Shown piece after piece: positions 49,564 to 59,248 of a stretch of 64,000 nt of DNA (its first letter is position 1; every line of letters begins with the position of its first letter). Origin of the DNA: Streptomyces sp. BK239 (lineage in GTDB: Bacteria; Actinomycetota; Actinomycetes; Streptomycetales; Streptomycetaceae); the NCBI RefSeq assembly GCF_004217285.1, contig NZ_SHKS01000002.1, forward strand, positions 1 through 64,000. The letters are read 5' to 3'. Under the pieces are notes generated by a model. It was not told the origin of the DNA. It was given only the letters and a program-made list of their open reading frames with translations, and ran no database searches. The position numbers were made by a program, and so were the translations under genes.

Positions 49564-51741
49564 TCAGCGGAGGTCGGTGAAGGTCTCCCCCTTCTCCGCC
49601 TTCTCGACGAGCAGCGCGGGCGGGGTGAAGCGGTCGCCGTAGCGCTCGGCGAGTTCGCGTGCGCGTGCCACGAAGCCGGTGAGGCCGCCCTCGTAGCCGT
49701 TGACGTACTGGAGCACGCCACCGGTCCAGCCCGGGAAGCCGATGCCGAGGAGGGAGCCGATGTTGGCGTCGGCGACGGAGGTCAGCACGCCCTCCTCCAG
49801 CAGCCGGACCGTGTCGAGGGCCTCGGCGAAGAGCATGCGCTCCTGCATGTCCCGGAACGGGATCTCCGAGCCCTCGCGGGTGAAGTGCTCGCGCAGGCCC
49901 GGCCACAGGCCCTCGCGCTTGCCGTCGGCCCCGTACTCGTAGAAGCCGGCGCCGCCGCTGCGGCCGGTGCGGCCGAACTCGTCGACCATGCGGTCGACGA
50001 CGGCCTCGGCGGGGTGCGCGGTCCACACGCCGCCCGCGTCCTCCACGGCCCGCCGGGTCTCGTGGCGGATCCTGCGGGGCAGGGTGAGGGTCAGGTCGTC
50101 CATCAGGGACAGCACCTTGGCCGGGTAGCCCGCCTGGGCGGCCGCCTGTTCGACGGAGGCGGGCTCGATGCCCTCGCCGACCATGGCGACGCCCTCGTTG
50201 ATGAAGTGGCCGATCACCCGGGAGGTGAAGAAGCCGCGCGAGTCGTTGACGACGATCGGCGTCTTCTTGATCTGCCGGACCAGGTCGAAGGCGCGCGCGA
50301 GCGCCTCGTCGCCGGTCCGCTCGCCCTTGATGATCTCGACGAGGGGCATCTTGTCGACGGGCGAGAAGAAGTGCAGCCCGATGAAGTCGGCCTGGCGCTC
50401 CACGCCCTCGGCGAGGACGGTGATGGGCAGGGTGGAGGTGTTGGAGCACAGCAGGGCGTCGGGCGCGAGCAGGTGCTGTACCTCCTGGAACACCTTGTGC
50501 TTGAGGGAGGTGTCCTCGAACACGGCCTCGATGACGGCGTCACAGCCGGCCACGTCCTGCGGGTCGGCGGTGGGCGTGATCCGGGCGAGCAGGGCGTCCG
50601 CCTTCTCCTGGCTCGTACGGCCCCGGGAGACGGCCTTGGCGCACAGCTTCTCGGAGTACGCCTTGCCCTTGACGGCCGCCTCCAGGGAGACGTCCTTCAG
50701 GACGACGTCGATGCCCGCGCGGGCGCACGCGTAGGCGATGCCGGCGCCCATCATCCCGGCGCCGAGGACGGCGGCCTTGCGGACCTGGCACCGCGGGACG
50801 TCCTGCGGACGGCTGGCGCCGGAGTTGACGGCCTGGAGGTCGAAGAAGAACGCCTGGATCATGTTCTTGGAGATCTGCCCGGCGGCCAGCTCCACGAAGT
50901 AGCGGGCCTCGATGACCTGCGCGGTCTCGAAGTCGACCTGGGCGCCCTCGACGGCGGCGGCGAGGATGTTGCGCGGGGCCGGGTAGGGGGCGCCGTTCGT
51001 CTCCTTGCGCAGACTGGCCGGGAAGGCGGGCAGGTTGGCCGCGAACTTGGGGTTGGCGGGCGTGCCGCCGGGGATGCGGTAGCCGGGCAGGTCCCAGGGC
51101 TGGCGCGACTCGGGGTGGGCGTCGATGAAGGCGCGGGCCCTGGCGAGCATGTCCTCGGGCGTGTCGGCCACCTCGTGGACCAGGCCGTTCTCCAGGGCGC
51201 GCCGCGGGCTGTACTGGGTGCCCTTGAGGAGGACCTTGAGGAGGGCGTCGGCGATGCCGAGCAGGCGCACGGTGCGCACCACGCCGCCGCCTCCGGGGAG
51301 CAGTCCGAGGGTGACCTCGGGGCAGCCGATCCGGGAGCCGGGGGCGTCGAGGGCGACGCGGTGGTGGCAGGCGAGGGCGATCTCGTAACCGCCGCCCAGG
51401 GCCGCTCCGTTGAGGGCGGCGACGACGGGCTTGCCGAGGGTCTCGATGCGGCGCAGGTTGCGCTTGATCTCCAGGCCGCCGTCGAGGAGCTGCCCGGCGG
51501 TGTCGGGGGTGACGCGGATCAGGTCGCGCAGGTCGCCGCCGGCGAAGAAGGTCTTCTTCGCGGAGGTGATGATCACGCCCCGGACGGTGTCCTTCTCGGC
51601 CTCCAGGCGGTCGGCGATCACCGCGAGGGAGTCGCGGAACGCCTGGTTCATGGTGTTCGCCGACTGTTCGGGATCGTCGAGGACGAGGGTGACGAGGCCG
51701 GTGCGGTCCTGTTCCCAGCGGATGGCAGTGCTCTGTGTCAT
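49564..51741 (-). CDS. Fatty-acid oxidation multienzyme FadB-like (hydratase / 3-hydroxyacyl-CoA dehydrogenase)
   Basis: 725 residues. The N-terminal crotonase domain (about 1-190) contains GGDLRDL and ALNGAALGGGYEIALACHHR. The NAD-binding 3-hydroxyacyl-CoA dehydrogenase (about 330-515) has AAVLGAGMMGAGIAYACARAG and LHFFSPVDKMPLVE with the catalytic His, then the C-terminal HCDH domains. Hydrates enoyl-CoA and oxidises the hydroxyacyl product in beta-oxidation. It lies 40 bases after the thiolase. Last gene of the operon. Confidence 0.94.
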   Translation of the reverse strand: MTQSTAIRWEQDRTGLVTLVLDDPEQSANTMNQAFRDSLAVIADRLEAEKDTVRGVIITSAKKTFFAGGDLRDLIRVTPDTAGQLLDGGLEIKRNLRRIETLGKPVVAALNGAALGGGYEIALACHHRVALDAPGSRIGCPEVTLGLLPGGGGVVRTVRLLGIADALLKVLLKGTQYSPRRALENGLVHEVADTPEDMLARARAFIDAHPESRQPWDLPGYRIPGGTPANPKFAANLPAFPASLRKETNGAPYPAPRNILAAAVEGAQVDFETAQVIEARYFVELAAGQISKNMIQAFFFDLQAVNSGASRPQDVPRCQVRKAAVLGAGMMGAGIAYACARAGIDVVLKDVSLEAAVKGKAYSEKLCAKAVSRGRTSQEKADALLARITPTADPQDVAGCDAVIEAVFEDTSLKHKVFQEVQHLLAPDALLCSNTSTLPITVLAEGVERQADFIGLHFFSPVDKMPLVEIIKGERTGDEALARAFDLVRQIKKTPIVVNDSRGFFTSRVIGHFINEGVAMVGEGIEPASVEQAAAQAGYPAKVLSLMDDLTLTLPRRIRHETRRAVEDAGGVWTAHPAEAVVDRMVDEFGRTGRSGGAGFYEYGADGKREGLWPGLREHFTREGSEIPFRDMQERMLFAEALDTVRLLEEGVLTSVADANIGSLLGIGFPGWTGGVLQYVNGYEGGLTGFVARARELAERYGDRFTPPALLVEKAEKGETFTDLR

Positions 51742-51781
51742 GACAGGGTCTCCAGTGAAGTCTGTTGTTCCGCCGGGCAGT

Positions 51782-52996
51782 TCAGAGGCGTTCGACGACG
51801 GTCGCGATGCCCATGCCGCCGCCCACGCACAGCGTGGCGAGGCCGTAGCGCTTGTCCTGGCGCTCCAGTTCGTCGACGAGCGTGCCGAGGATCATCGCGC
51901 CGGTGGCGCCGAGGGGGTGGCCGAGGGCGATGGCGCCGCCGTTGACGTTGACCTTGTCCAGGGACAGGCCCATGTCCTTGACGAAGCGCAGGACGACGGC
52001 GGCGAAGGCCTCGTTGATCTCGACGAGGTCGATGTCGTCGACGGTCAGGCCCGCCTTGGCGAGGGCCTTGCGGGTGGCGGGGGCCGGGCCGGTGAGCATG
52101 ATGGTGGGCTCGGAGCCGGACACGGCGGCGGAGACGATCCGCGCGCGCGGGGTGAGCCCGTACCGTTCGCCGACCTCCTTGGAGCCGATGGCGACGAGCG
52201 AGGCGCCGTCGACGATGCCGGAGGAGTTGCCCGCGTGGTGGACGTGGTCGATCTTCTCCACCCAGTGGTACTTCTGCAGGGCGACCGCGTCGAAGCCGCC
52301 GAGTTCGCCGATGTCGGCGAAGGACGGCTTGAGGCCGGCGAGGGAGTCGGCGGTGGTGCCGGGGCGCGGGTGCTCGTCGTGGTCGAGGACGACCAGGCCG
52401 TTGCGGTCCCTGACCGGCACGACGGAGCGGTCGAAGCGGCCGTCCTTCCAGGCGGCGGCCGCCCGCTCCTGGGAGAGGGCCGCGTACTCGTCGACGTCGC
52501 GCCGGGTGAAGCCCTCGATGGTGGCGATGAGGTCGGCGCCGATGCCCTGGGGCACGAAGTTCACGGCGAGGTTGGTCATCGGGTCGTTGAACCAGGCGCC
52601 GCCGTCGGAGGCCATCGGCACCCGGGACATCGACTCCACACCGCCCGCGAGGACGAGGTCCTCCCATCCTGAACGGACCTTCGCGGCAGCCAGGTTGACG
52701 GCTTCCAGGCCCGAGGCGCAGAAGCGGTTCTCCTGGACGCCGGCGACGGTGTCGGGCAGTCCGGCGGCGATCGCGGCGATGCGCGCGATGTCGGATCCCT
52801 GGTCGCCGACGGGGCTGACGACGCCAAGCACGATGTCGTCGACGGCGGCCGGGTCGAGTCCGGGGAAACGGTCGCGCAGCTCGTGGATGAGGCCGACGAC
52901 GAGGTCGACGGGCTTGGTTCCGTGCAGGGCGCCGTTCGCCTTGCCGCGCCCGCGCGGGGTGCGGATCGCGTCGTACACGTACGCTTCGGTGCTCAC
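51782..52996 (-). CDS. Acetyl-CoA acyltransferase (thiolase)
   Basis: 404 residues. Nucleophile Cys in [14 protein letters not shown] (about 90), the second part with [30 protein letters not shown] (catalytic His) and the final CVGGGMGIA (second Cys). Cleaves 3-ketoacyl-CoA to give acetyl-CoA; a FadA-type partner of the following FadB. GTG start at 52996 overlaps the CaiB stop (GTGA). Confidence 0.94.
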   Translation of the reverse strand: MSTEAYVYDAIRTPRGRGKANGALHGTKPVDLVVGLIHELRDRFPGLDPAAVDDIVLGVVSPVGDQGSDIARIAAIAAGLPDTVAGVQENRFCASGLEAVNLAAAKVRSGWEDLVLAGGVESMSRVPMASDGGAWFNDPMTNLAVNFVPQGIGADLIATIEGFTRRDVDEYAALSQERAAAAWKDGRFDRSVVPVRDRNGLVVLDHDEHPRPGTTADSLAGLKPSFADIGELGGFDAVALQKYHWVEKIDHVHHAGNSSGIVDGASLVAIGSKEVGERYGLTPRARIVSAAVSGSEPTIMLTGPAPATRKALAKAGLTVDDIDLVEINEAFAAVVLRFVKDMGLSLDKVNVNGGAIALGHPLGATGAMILGTLVDELERQDKRYGLATLCVGGGMGIATVVERL

Positions 52997-54198
52997 TGGG
53001 AGGCCTTTCGGGGAGGGTGGGCCGAGGAGGATCGGTCGCCCTGGCGGGGAGGGTCCGTGACGAGCAGGGGGACGTCCCAGTCGCGCGCCACCTCGGCGGT
53101 GTCGGCGCCGGGCCGGGCGGGGCCGCCGCGCACGGCGGCCGGGGTCAGGGAGAAGCGGGGCGCGGGGGCGGGCTGGGTGATGCCCCCGTGGTCGGTGAAG
53201 GTGCCGCGGGCGGCGAGGTGCGGGTGGCGGGGGGCCTCGGTCAGCGACAGCACGGGCGCCACGCACGCGTCGGTGCCGGCGAAGAGGGCCGTCCACTCGT
53301 CCCGGGTGCGGGACTTGAAGCGGGCGGCGACGGCCTCGCGCAGGTCGTCCCAGCGGGATGGGTCCTTGCGGGCGTCGGTGAAGTCGTCGAGCTCCAGCAG
53401 GCGTACGAAGGTGTCGTAGAACTGCGGTTCCAGGGCGCCGACGGCCATGTGGCCGCCGTCGGCGGTCTCGTAGGTGCCGTAGTAGGGGCAGCCGCCGTCG
53501 AGGAGGTTGGCGGCACGGCGGTCCTGCCAGCGGCCGGCGGCGAGCATGCCGTGGAGCATGGCGGACAGGTGCGCCGTGCCGTCGACGATGGCGGCGTCGA
53601 CGACCTGGCCCTCGCCGGTCGCGCGCGCGTGGTGCAGAGCGGCCAGGACGCCGACGACGAGGTAGAGGGAGCCGCCGGCGTAGTCCCCGAGGAGGTTGGC
53701 GGGGGCGGGCGGAGGTGTGTCCGGGGGGCCGATCAGGCCGAGGGCGCCGGTGAGGGCGATGTAGGCGATGTCGTGGCCGGCGCGGGGGGCGAGGGGGCCG
53801 TCCTGGCCCCAGCCGGTCATCCGGCCGTAGACCAGCCGCGGGTTGCGGGCGTGGCAGGCGTCGGGGCCGACGCCGAGGCGTTCGGCGACGCCGGGGCGGT
53901 TGCCCTCCAGCAGCACGTCGGCGCGGGCGGCGAGGTCGAGGACGCGCGCGGGACCGTCGGGGGACTTCAGGTCGACGATCACCGAGCGCTTGTTGCGGTT
54001 GGTGACGTCGTGCGCGGGGTCGACGGCGAGGGCGGAGCCGCCGGGGCGGTCCACGCGGACGACGTCGGCGCCGAGGTCGGCGAGGAGCATCGCGGCGAAG
54101 GGGCCGGGGCCGATGCCGGCGAGTTCGACCACGCGCACGCCGGTGAGCGGGCCGTGCCGGGGCGTGGGTGCCGCGTCCGCGGTGTCTGCCGTTGTCAT
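52993..54198 (-). CDS. CaiB/BaiF CoA-transferase family (alpha-methylacyl-CoA racemase-like)
   Basis: 401 residues, class III CoA-transferase fold. [20 protein letters not shown] at the start, [12 protein letters not shown] and [16 protein letters not shown] (the catalytic Asp region, [20 protein letters not shown]) resemble alpha-methylacyl-CoA racemase. It likely epimerises branched acyl-CoAs before beta-oxidation. ATG at 54198 with AAGGGGG. First gene of the operon; palindromes upstream suggest repression. Confidence 0.9.
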   Translation of the reverse strand: MTTADTADAAPTPRHGPLTGVRVVELAGIGPGPFAAMLLADLGADVVRVDRPGGSALAVDPAHDVTNRNKRSVIVDLKSPDGPARVLDLAARADVLLEGNRPGVAERLGVGPDACHARNPRLVYGRMTGWGQDGPLAPRAGHDIAYIALTGALGLIGPPDTPPPAPANLLGDYAGGSLYLVVGVLAALHHARATGEGQVVDAAIVDGTAHLSAMLHGMLAAGRWQDRRAANLLDGGCPYYGTYETADGGHMAVGALEPQFYDTFVRLLELDDFTDARKDPSRWDDLREAVAARFKSRTRDEWTALFAGTDACVAPVLSLTEAPRHPHLAARGTFTDHGGITQPAPAPRFSLTPAAVRGGPARPGADTAEVARDWDVPLLVTDPPRQGDRSSSAHPPRKASQ

Positions 54199-54212
54199 CG
54201 AGCCCCCTTGCT

Positions 54213-54231
54213 GTGACACAACCGATGTAAC
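54213..54231. promoter_or_regulatory. Palindromic operator in the CaiB promoter region
   Basis: GTGACACAACCGATGTAAC has 6-bp arms with one mismatch. Further palindromes follow: GGAACGTGTTCC (54245-54256) and AAGCGCTT (54281-54288). They lie 15-90 bp upstream of the operon start. TetR-family control of acyl-CoA genes commonly uses such sites. Confidence 0.55.
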
Positions 54232-54492
54232 ACCAGTGATGCTAGGAACGTGTTCCCATGGGCACAAGAGGCGAGCGAGCAAGCGCTTAGCCAGTTTAGT
54301 GCGCGGAGCGGGGTTTCTCCCGACGGGCGATCGGAAGGGAGCGGACGCGGGCGGGAACCGTGCCTTCTCCCGCTTTTTCCGGGCGTTCCCGGTCGCGGCC
54401 GGCCGCTGCTCGCGGCCTCGTGGACGGACTCGGCTCCGCTCGCGCTAACCTCGCCACCCACAGCTGCGCGGGCTGCACGACAAAGGGGTGTC

Positions 54493-55671
54493 ATGAGCAG
54501 GCTGAACAGGTCGGACCGTCCGTACGACATCGTGCTCTTCGGGGCCACCGGCTTCGTCGGGGCGCTCACCGCGGAGTACCTGGCCGCCCACGCGCCCGAG
54601 GGCCTGCGCTGGGCGATCGCCGGGCGCGACGAGGTCAAGCTGCGCCGGCTGCGCGACCGGCTTCCGGGCGGCGCGGAGCCGGGGGTGCTGCGGGCCGACG
54701 TGTCCGACACGGCCTCGCTGCGCGCGCTCGCCGGGCAGGCACGCGTGGTGGCGACGACGGTCGGCCCCTATGTGACCTACGGCGAGGACCTGGTGGCCGC
54801 CTGCGCGGACGCCGGCGCCGACTACCTCGACCTCACCGGGGAGCCGGAGTTCGTCGACCTGACGTACGTCCGGCACGACGCACGTGCGCGGGAGACCGGC
54901 GCGCGCCTGGTGCACGCGTGCGGCTTCGACTCCGTGCCGCACGACCTGGGCGTGTACTTCACCGTCCGTCAGCTGCCCGAGGGCGTGCCGCTGACGGTGG
55001 ACGGCTTCGTGACCGCCGACGCCGCCTTCTCGGGCGGGACGTTCGCCTCGGCGCTGGGGCAGTTCGCGCGCGGGCGGCGGATGGTGGCCGCGGCCCGGGA
55101 GCGGCGCCGGCACGAGCCCCGGCTGATGGGCCGCCGGGCGGGTGCGCCCACCGGGTCGCCCCGGTTCGCGCCGGAGGTCGGCGCCTGGGCGCTGCCGCTG
55201 CCGACCATCGACCCGCAGATCGTGCGCCGCTCCGCGAAGGCGCTGGAGCGCTACGGGCCCGACTTCCGCTACCGGCACTACGCGGCCGTACGGCGCCTGC
55301 CGGTCGCCGTGGGCGGTGTCGCGGGTGTGGGGGCGCTCTTCGCCGCCGCCCAGGTGCCGCCCGTGCGGCGCTGGCTGTCGGAGCGGCTGAAGCCCGGCGA
55401 CGGGCCGAGCGCCGAGCGGCGGGCGCGCAGCTGGTTCTCGGTGCGGTTCGTGGGCGAGGGCGGCGGCCGGCGGGTCTTCACCGAGGTGTCGGGCGGCGAC
55501 CCCGGCTACGACGAGACGGCGAAGATGTTCGCCGAGGCGGCGCTGGCCCTGGCCCTCGACGACCTGCCGGAGACGGCCGGCCAGGTCACGACGGCGGTCG
55601 CGATGGGCGACGCGCTGATCGACCGGCTCGGCGCCGCGGGCATCCGCTTCCGGGTGGCGGCGCGCCGCTGA
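54493..55671 (+). CDS. Saccharopine dehydrogenase-like / trans-acting enoyl reductase family
   Basis: 392 residues with an N-terminal Rossmann domain: YDIVLFGATGFVGALTAEYL (about 11-30). HACGFDSVPHDLGVYFT (about 141-157) is characteristic of the group that includes mycobacterial trans-acting enoyl reductase. It probably reduces a lipid or polyketide intermediate. One hydrophobic segment (VAVGGVAGVGALFAAAQV, about 270-290). AAAGGGG precedes the ATG. No partner synthase is close. Confidence 0.88.
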   Translation: MSRLNRSDRPYDIVLFGATGFVGALTAEYLAAHAPEGLRWAIAGRDEVKLRRLRDRLPGGAEPGVLRADVSDTASLRALAGQARVVATTVGPYVTYGEDLVAACADAGADYLDLTGEPEFVDLTYVRHDARARETGARLVHACGFDSVPHDLGVYFTVRQLPEGVPLTVDGFVTADAAFSGGTFASALGQFARGRRMVAAARERRRHEPRLMGRRAGAPTGSPRFAPEVGAWALPLPTIDPQIVRRSAKALERYGPDFRYRHYAAVRRLPVAVGGVAGVGALFAAAQVPPVRRWLSERLKPGDGPSAERRARSWFSVRFVGEGGGRRVFTEVSGGDPGYDETAKMFAEAALALALDDLPETAGQVTTAVAMGDALIDRLGAAGIRFRVAARR

Positions 55672-55688
55672 GGCCTTGATCCGGCGGT

Positions 55689-55835
55689 TCAGAGGTTCCA
55701 GCTTGCCAGGGTGTAGATCATTCCGACTGTCCAGCCCAGTCCGGCCACCACGGAGAGGACCAGGGCCGCGTTCATGGCGCGCCGCACGGGCAGGGCGGGG
55801 CCGGCCGGAGGCTCGGGGAAACGGTGCGTCGTCAT
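55689..55835 (-). CDS. Small single-pass membrane protein
   Basis: 48 residues; one helix (AMNAALVLSVVAGLGWTVGM, about 20-40) near the C-terminus. Convergent with the dehydrogenase gene, stop codons 17 bases apart. Similar small proteins are conserved among streptomycetes as far as I recall; no function known. Confidence 0.65.
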   Translation of the reverse strand: MTTHRFPEPPAGPALPVRRAMNAALVLSVVAGLGWTVGMIYTLASWNL

Positions 55836-55915
55836 GGCGGCCACACTGCCGGGCGGCGGCCGGGCGTCGCATCCGTACGGGTACTCAGACGGCGTACTCA
55901 GGCGGCGGGTCCCGC

Positions 55916-56611
55916 TCAGCGGCTCGCCGTCGCCTCCCGGAGAGCCCGCCGGCACAGCGCGTCGGCCCGGCGGGTCGACTCCGGGAGCCGGTACCGCGGG
56001 GTGAGCGCGAGCGTGTGGGCGCAGGCGTTGTCCAGGCTCACCCGGTGCCCGACGGACACGAAGACCGGCTTGACGCCCTCGCGGGTGCGCAGGGCGCGGC
56101 CCACCTCGTCGGCGCCCGCGAGGAGCGGGGACGCCGATCCGCGGGGGACGCCGGGCTCGTCGTACGTGAAGGCGAAGGGGTTCTTGGCGACGCCGATCGT
56201 GGGCAGGCCGGTGAGGACGCCGAGGTGGCTGGCGAGTCCGAAGCGGCGCGGGTGGGCGAGGCCGTAGCCGTCGCACACGACGAGGCCCGGCGGGCAGGGC
56301 AGCGCGTCGAGCGCGGCCAGCACCGTGGGGATCTCGCGGAAGGCGAGCAGACCGGGCACGTACGGGAAGGAGATCCGTCCCACGGCGGTCGCCTCGGCGA
56401 CGACGTCGAGGGTCGCCGCGTCCAGCACGACGGCCGCGGCGGCGACGACGTCCCGCTCGTCGTCGTAGGCGACGTCCACCCCCGTCACCCGGCCGGCGCC
56501 GGGCGGCGGGCCGGGCTCGTCGAGCACCAGTCGGGCCCGCAGCGCGTCCTGGACGGCGTGGGCCTCTGCCTCGGTCGCGGGCCGGCCCGCGGGAATGGGT
56601 ACGGTCGTCAT
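55916..56611 (-). CDS. nfi: Endonuclease V (deoxyinosine 3'-endonuclease)
   Basis: Cuts DNA near deaminated adenine (inosine). 231 residues, RNase H-like fold. Motifs in order: VTGVDVAYDDER (metal Asp, about 43), FPYVPGLLAFREIP (about 82, wedge), VVCDGYGLAHPRRFGLASHL (about 111) and PVFVSVGHRVSL (about 187). Normal length. ATG at 56611. Confidence 0.94.
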   Translation of the reverse strand: MTTVPIPAGRPATEAEAHAVQDALRARLVLDEPGPPPGAGRVTGVDVAYDDERDVVAAAAVVLDAATLDVVAEATAVGRISFPYVPGLLAFREIPTVLAALDALPCPPGLVVCDGYGLAHPRRFGLASHLGVLTGLPTIGVAKNPFAFTYDEPGVPRGSASPLLAGADEVGRALRTREGVKPVFVSVGHRVSLDNACAHTLALTPRYRLPESTRRADALCRRALREATASR

Positions 56612-56672
56612 GGTGGTGACGAGCGTACGGCCCCCGCGGGCCGGTCCGCGATCGTGTTCCCCGGCGGCCGGG

Positions 56673-57002
56673 TCAGCCCTTGTCGTCCAGGGCGCGCTGC
56701 AGCTGGCTCTTGTTCATGTCCGAACGGCCGTGGACGCCGCGGCGCTTGGCCTCCTCGTACAACTGGTCGTACGTGGGCCCCTGTGCGCCCTTGTGGGACC
56801 GCCGGCCGCCGCGCTCGCCGGACGACATGTCCTGTGTGGAGGTGCGGCTGGCGGTCTTGGACTCGCCGGCCCGGGCGCGTTCCTTGTTGACGGTCCTGGC
56901 GGCGATCTCCTCCGCCCGGCCGGTGCTCTCACCCCGGTCCTGCGCGCTCTTCTTGATGTGCTCGTACTGGCGCTCCCGCTTGGGGCTGGAACCGCGTGGC
57001 AT
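56673..57002 (-). CDS. 'Plasmid stabilisation'-type basic protein, Rho_N-like
   Basis: 109 residues, very hydrophilic. The N-terminal half is rich in Lys, Arg, Glu and Ser and probably disordered. The end, TYDQLYEEAKRRGVHGRSDM, resembles a Rho N-terminal/SAP-like helical DNA-binding motif. Common in actinobacteria and often labelled plasmid stabilisation protein without proof. RBS GAAAGGAGTGAGC precedes the ATG at 57002. Confidence 0.75.
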   Translation of the reverse strand: MPRGSSPKRERQYEHIKKSAQDRGESTGRAEEIAARTVNKERARAGESKTASRTSTQDMSSGERGGRRSHKGAQGPTYDQLYEEAKRRGVHGRSDMNKSQLQRALDDKG

Positions 57003-57061
57003 GTGCGCTCACTCCTTTCGCGGCTGTCGCGTTCGCACCTGCCGGGTACCCCGCAAACCGC

Positions 57062-58276
57062 TCACCTCTCCAGCCGTGCCACCCGCCCCTGTTCGCCGGC
57101 CGCCCAGCAGGCCCCGTCCGGGACGCAGTCGACGGTGTCGTACGAACCGGTGTCGACCGTGCGCCAGGTGCGGCCGGCGTCGGTGGTCAGGTCGGTGCCG
57201 GTGGGGCCGACGGCGAGGGCGGCGGTGCGGCTGTGCGGCAGCCAGGCGACGCCGGAGCGGTAGGCGGGCGGGGGTGCGGCGGCGGTCCGCCAGGTCCGGC
57301 CGGCGTCGCCGGTCGTGGCGGCCGGCCGGGGGGAGGCCTGGTCGGGCCGGTAGTCCCCGCCGACGGCGAGGCCGTGGGCGCGGTCGCGGAAGGCGAGGGC
57401 GAAGACCCCGCGCGCGGGGTCGCCCGCGGGGATCGGGGCGTCGGCGGCCTTCCAGGTCCGTCCGCGGTCGGAGGAGTGCAGCACCCGCGCGCGTGCCCCG
57501 CCGCCGGTGGCGAGCCAGACGTCGCGTGACCCGGCGGAGACCAGGCACTGGCCACTGGCCGCGAAGCCCGCCTCGCCCTCCAGGGCGGGCGGCATGCCGC
57601 CGTCGGGCAGCACCTTCCAGGAGCGGCCGCCGTCGCTCGTGGACAGGATGCGGAACCTGCCGTCCACCGGGTCGCTCATCGCGAGGCCGTGGCGGCGGTC
57701 GAAGAAGGTCATGCAGTCGTAGAAGGCGCGGGCGTCGGTGTTGCGGAAGGACTCCTTCCAGGTGGCTCCGCCGTCGTCCGTGCGGTAGACGCGGGAGGCC
57801 TCGCCCTCGCCGATGGCCAGTGCCACGGCGCGGCGCGCGTCGAACGCCTCGATGTCGCGGAACTGCAGCTCGGCGGCGCCGGGCGGGGAGACGTCCCGCC
57901 AGGTCCGCCCGCCGTCGGCGGTGCGCAGGACGGTGCCGAGGCTGCCGGCCGCCCAGGCGGTGTTCCGGTCGACGGCGGCCAGGCCGCGGAAGCGGACGGT
58001 GGACTTCCCGGTGTCCTTCAGGACCCACGCGGGCGCGTGACCGCCCGGCACGGCCGGGGCGCGGCCCGCCTCCCGCGCGGGCGCCCCGTCCGCCGCCCGG
58101 GCCGGGACGGCCGTCATGGCCAGGACGGCCGTGCAGGCCGCCGCCACCGCCGTCGTGGCGCGCGCGGCGCGCTTGGTCACGAAGAGGGGAGATGTCGGGG
58201 TTGTGCGGGTCGCGGGAGCCGTCCCCGCCGTCGGAACCGTTCGTACCGTGCGTCGCGTCTTCCCCAGGGGTGTCAT
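57062..58276 (-). CDS. Secreted BNR/YCF48-like beta-propeller protein
   Basis: 404 residues. Signal region around AVAAACTAVLAMTAVPARAA (about 45-65). At least six Asp-box repeats (TADGGRTW, TDDGGATW, TSDGGRSW, SSDRGRTW, TGDAGRTW, TTDAGRTW) spaced as blades of a propeller. Related to YCF48/exo-sialidase-like folds but without sialidase Arg triad evidence. An extracellular binding or assembly role is likely. ATG at 58276. Confidence 0.82.
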   Translation of the reverse strand: MTPLGKTRRTVRTVPTAGTAPATRTTPTSPLFVTKRAARATTAVAAACTAVLAMTAVPARAADGAPAREAGRAPAVPGGHAPAWVLKDTGKSTVRFRGLAAVDRNTAWAAGSLGTVLRTADGGRTWRDVSPPGAAELQFRDIEAFDARRAVALAIGEGEASRVYRTDDGGATWKESFRNTDARAFYDCMTFFDRRHGLAMSDPVDGRFRILSTSDGGRSWKVLPDGGMPPALEGEAGFAASGQCLVSAGSRDVWLATGGGARARVLHSSDRGRTWKAADAPIPAGDPARGVFALAFRDRAHGLAVGGDYRPDQASPRPAATTGDAGRTWRTAAAPPPAYRSGVAWLPHSRTAALAVGPTGTDLTTDAGRTWRTVDTGSYDTVDCVPDGACWAAGEQGRVARLER

Positions 58277-58502
58277 GGCGCGGGAAGCTAGCCCACGGCC
58301 CTGACGGCGTCCAGAGGACCACGGTCGCCCCAATCGCCTTACCGGGCACAGGAAGAGAGGTGAGTCACTCGTGTGCATGAAACTCGGTGACCGAGGTCAC
58401 TCGCATTGCATGTGCACGCACCGGCAGGTTCCGACGTCTCTTCCAGTGTCCGGCTGCACTCACCCCCGGTAGTCCGTCCCGCTGTCACAAGGGAGCAAGG
58501 CG

Positions 58503-58916
58503 TTGTCCATCGTCATCGATCAGCCCGTTGAGGCCCGCCTGGTCGCCGCCGCACCTCGGATGTCGAGCATCCCCGCCACGTTGCACTACGACCGTCGCGA
58601 CCCCTTCGCCGTCCGCATGACCTTCCCCGCCCCGGCCACTCTCGAGGGCGTCGAGGTCTGCTGGACCTTCGCCCGCGATCTGCTCACGGCGGGGCTGCAC
58701 GAGGCGGAGGGCCACGGTGACGTCCGCGTCCGCCCCTACGGCTACGACAGGACGGTGCTGGAGTTCCACGCGCCTGAGGGCACCGCGATCGTGCACGTGC
58801 ACTCGTCGGAGATCCGGCGGTTCCTCCAGGCCACGAGCGAGCTGGTGCCGGCCGGGCGCGAGCACCTGCAGCTCGACCTCGACAACGGTCTGGCGGAGCT
58901 GATGCGGGACGCCTGA
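58503..58916 (+). CDS. ssgD: SsgA-like protein (SALP), likely SsgD
   Basis: 137 residues; the family controls septation and cell-wall processes in sporulating actinomycetes. Conserved segments SIPATLHYDRRDPFAVRMTF (about 22-41), WTFARDLLTAG (about 54) and LDNGLAELM at the end. The TTG start at 58503 follows AAGGGAGCAAGG. Calling it SsgD rests on remembered synteny with S. coelicolor; the family itself is clear. The upstream 58277-58502 contains palindromes (CTCGGTGACCGAG) and no other gene. Confidence 0.88.
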   Translation: MSIVIDQPVEARLVAAAPRMSSIPATLHYDRRDPFAVRMTFPAPATLEGVEVCWTFARDLLTAGLHEAEGHGDVRVRPYGYDRTVLEFHAPEGTAIVHVHSSEIRRFLQATSELVPAGREHLQLDLDNGLAELMRDA

Positions 58917-58972
58917 CCCGGCCGAAGGCCTGAAGGCGGGCGGGACGTCCGAAACCGGTGGGCGCCCGGCCC

Positions 58973-59010
58973 TTAATTGCGTTGACCGGCCCTCGCGGTC
59001 CCCTTACGGT
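58973..59010 (+). promoter_or_regulatory. WblC/WhiB7-type promoter of the ABC-F gene
   Basis: TTGACC (58982-58987) and TACGGT (59005-59010) with a 17-bp spacer. Directly upstream TTAATT (58973-58978) stands three bases before the -35, the AT-rich signature of WblC/WhiB7-activated promoters. Other parts of 58917-59248 are treated separately. Confidence 0.7.
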
Positions 59011-59046
59011 GAGAACGCTTCTGTCGCCGCCGAAGGGAGAAGGACG

Positions 59047-59058
59047 TTGTACGTCTGA
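59047..59058 (+). CDS. Putative three-codon leader peptide (attenuator)
   Basis: TTG-TAC-GTC-TGA preceded by AAGGGAGAAGG, an excellent ribosome site. It sits 37 bases after the -10 and is followed by the perfect hairpin CACGCCT-GTC-AGGCGTG (59076-59092). Such short leaders occur before ABC-F antibiotic resistance genes, where a stalled ribosome changes folding. Confidence 0.55.
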   Translation: MYV

Positions 59059-59248
59059 GGTCAGAGACACCGCGCCACGCCTGTCAGGCGTGCGTGCAGC
59101 GTGCGACCTCGGCGTCGAGCCGTCCTTGCGAGCGGGCCCCCTTGCACGGGTCCCCGTGACCGCATCCCTGCCGCTCCCCGCGGTGGTCGCCGTCTCCCGG
59201 TGTCTCGATACGCGTTGCCCTGACCGCACACGCGACCGCGAGGCCCAC

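Noticed and set aside
58958..59248. N-terminal extension of the second ABC-F
   Set aside because: It would contain the promoter and leader signals, and the ABC-F N-terminus begins normally at 59249.
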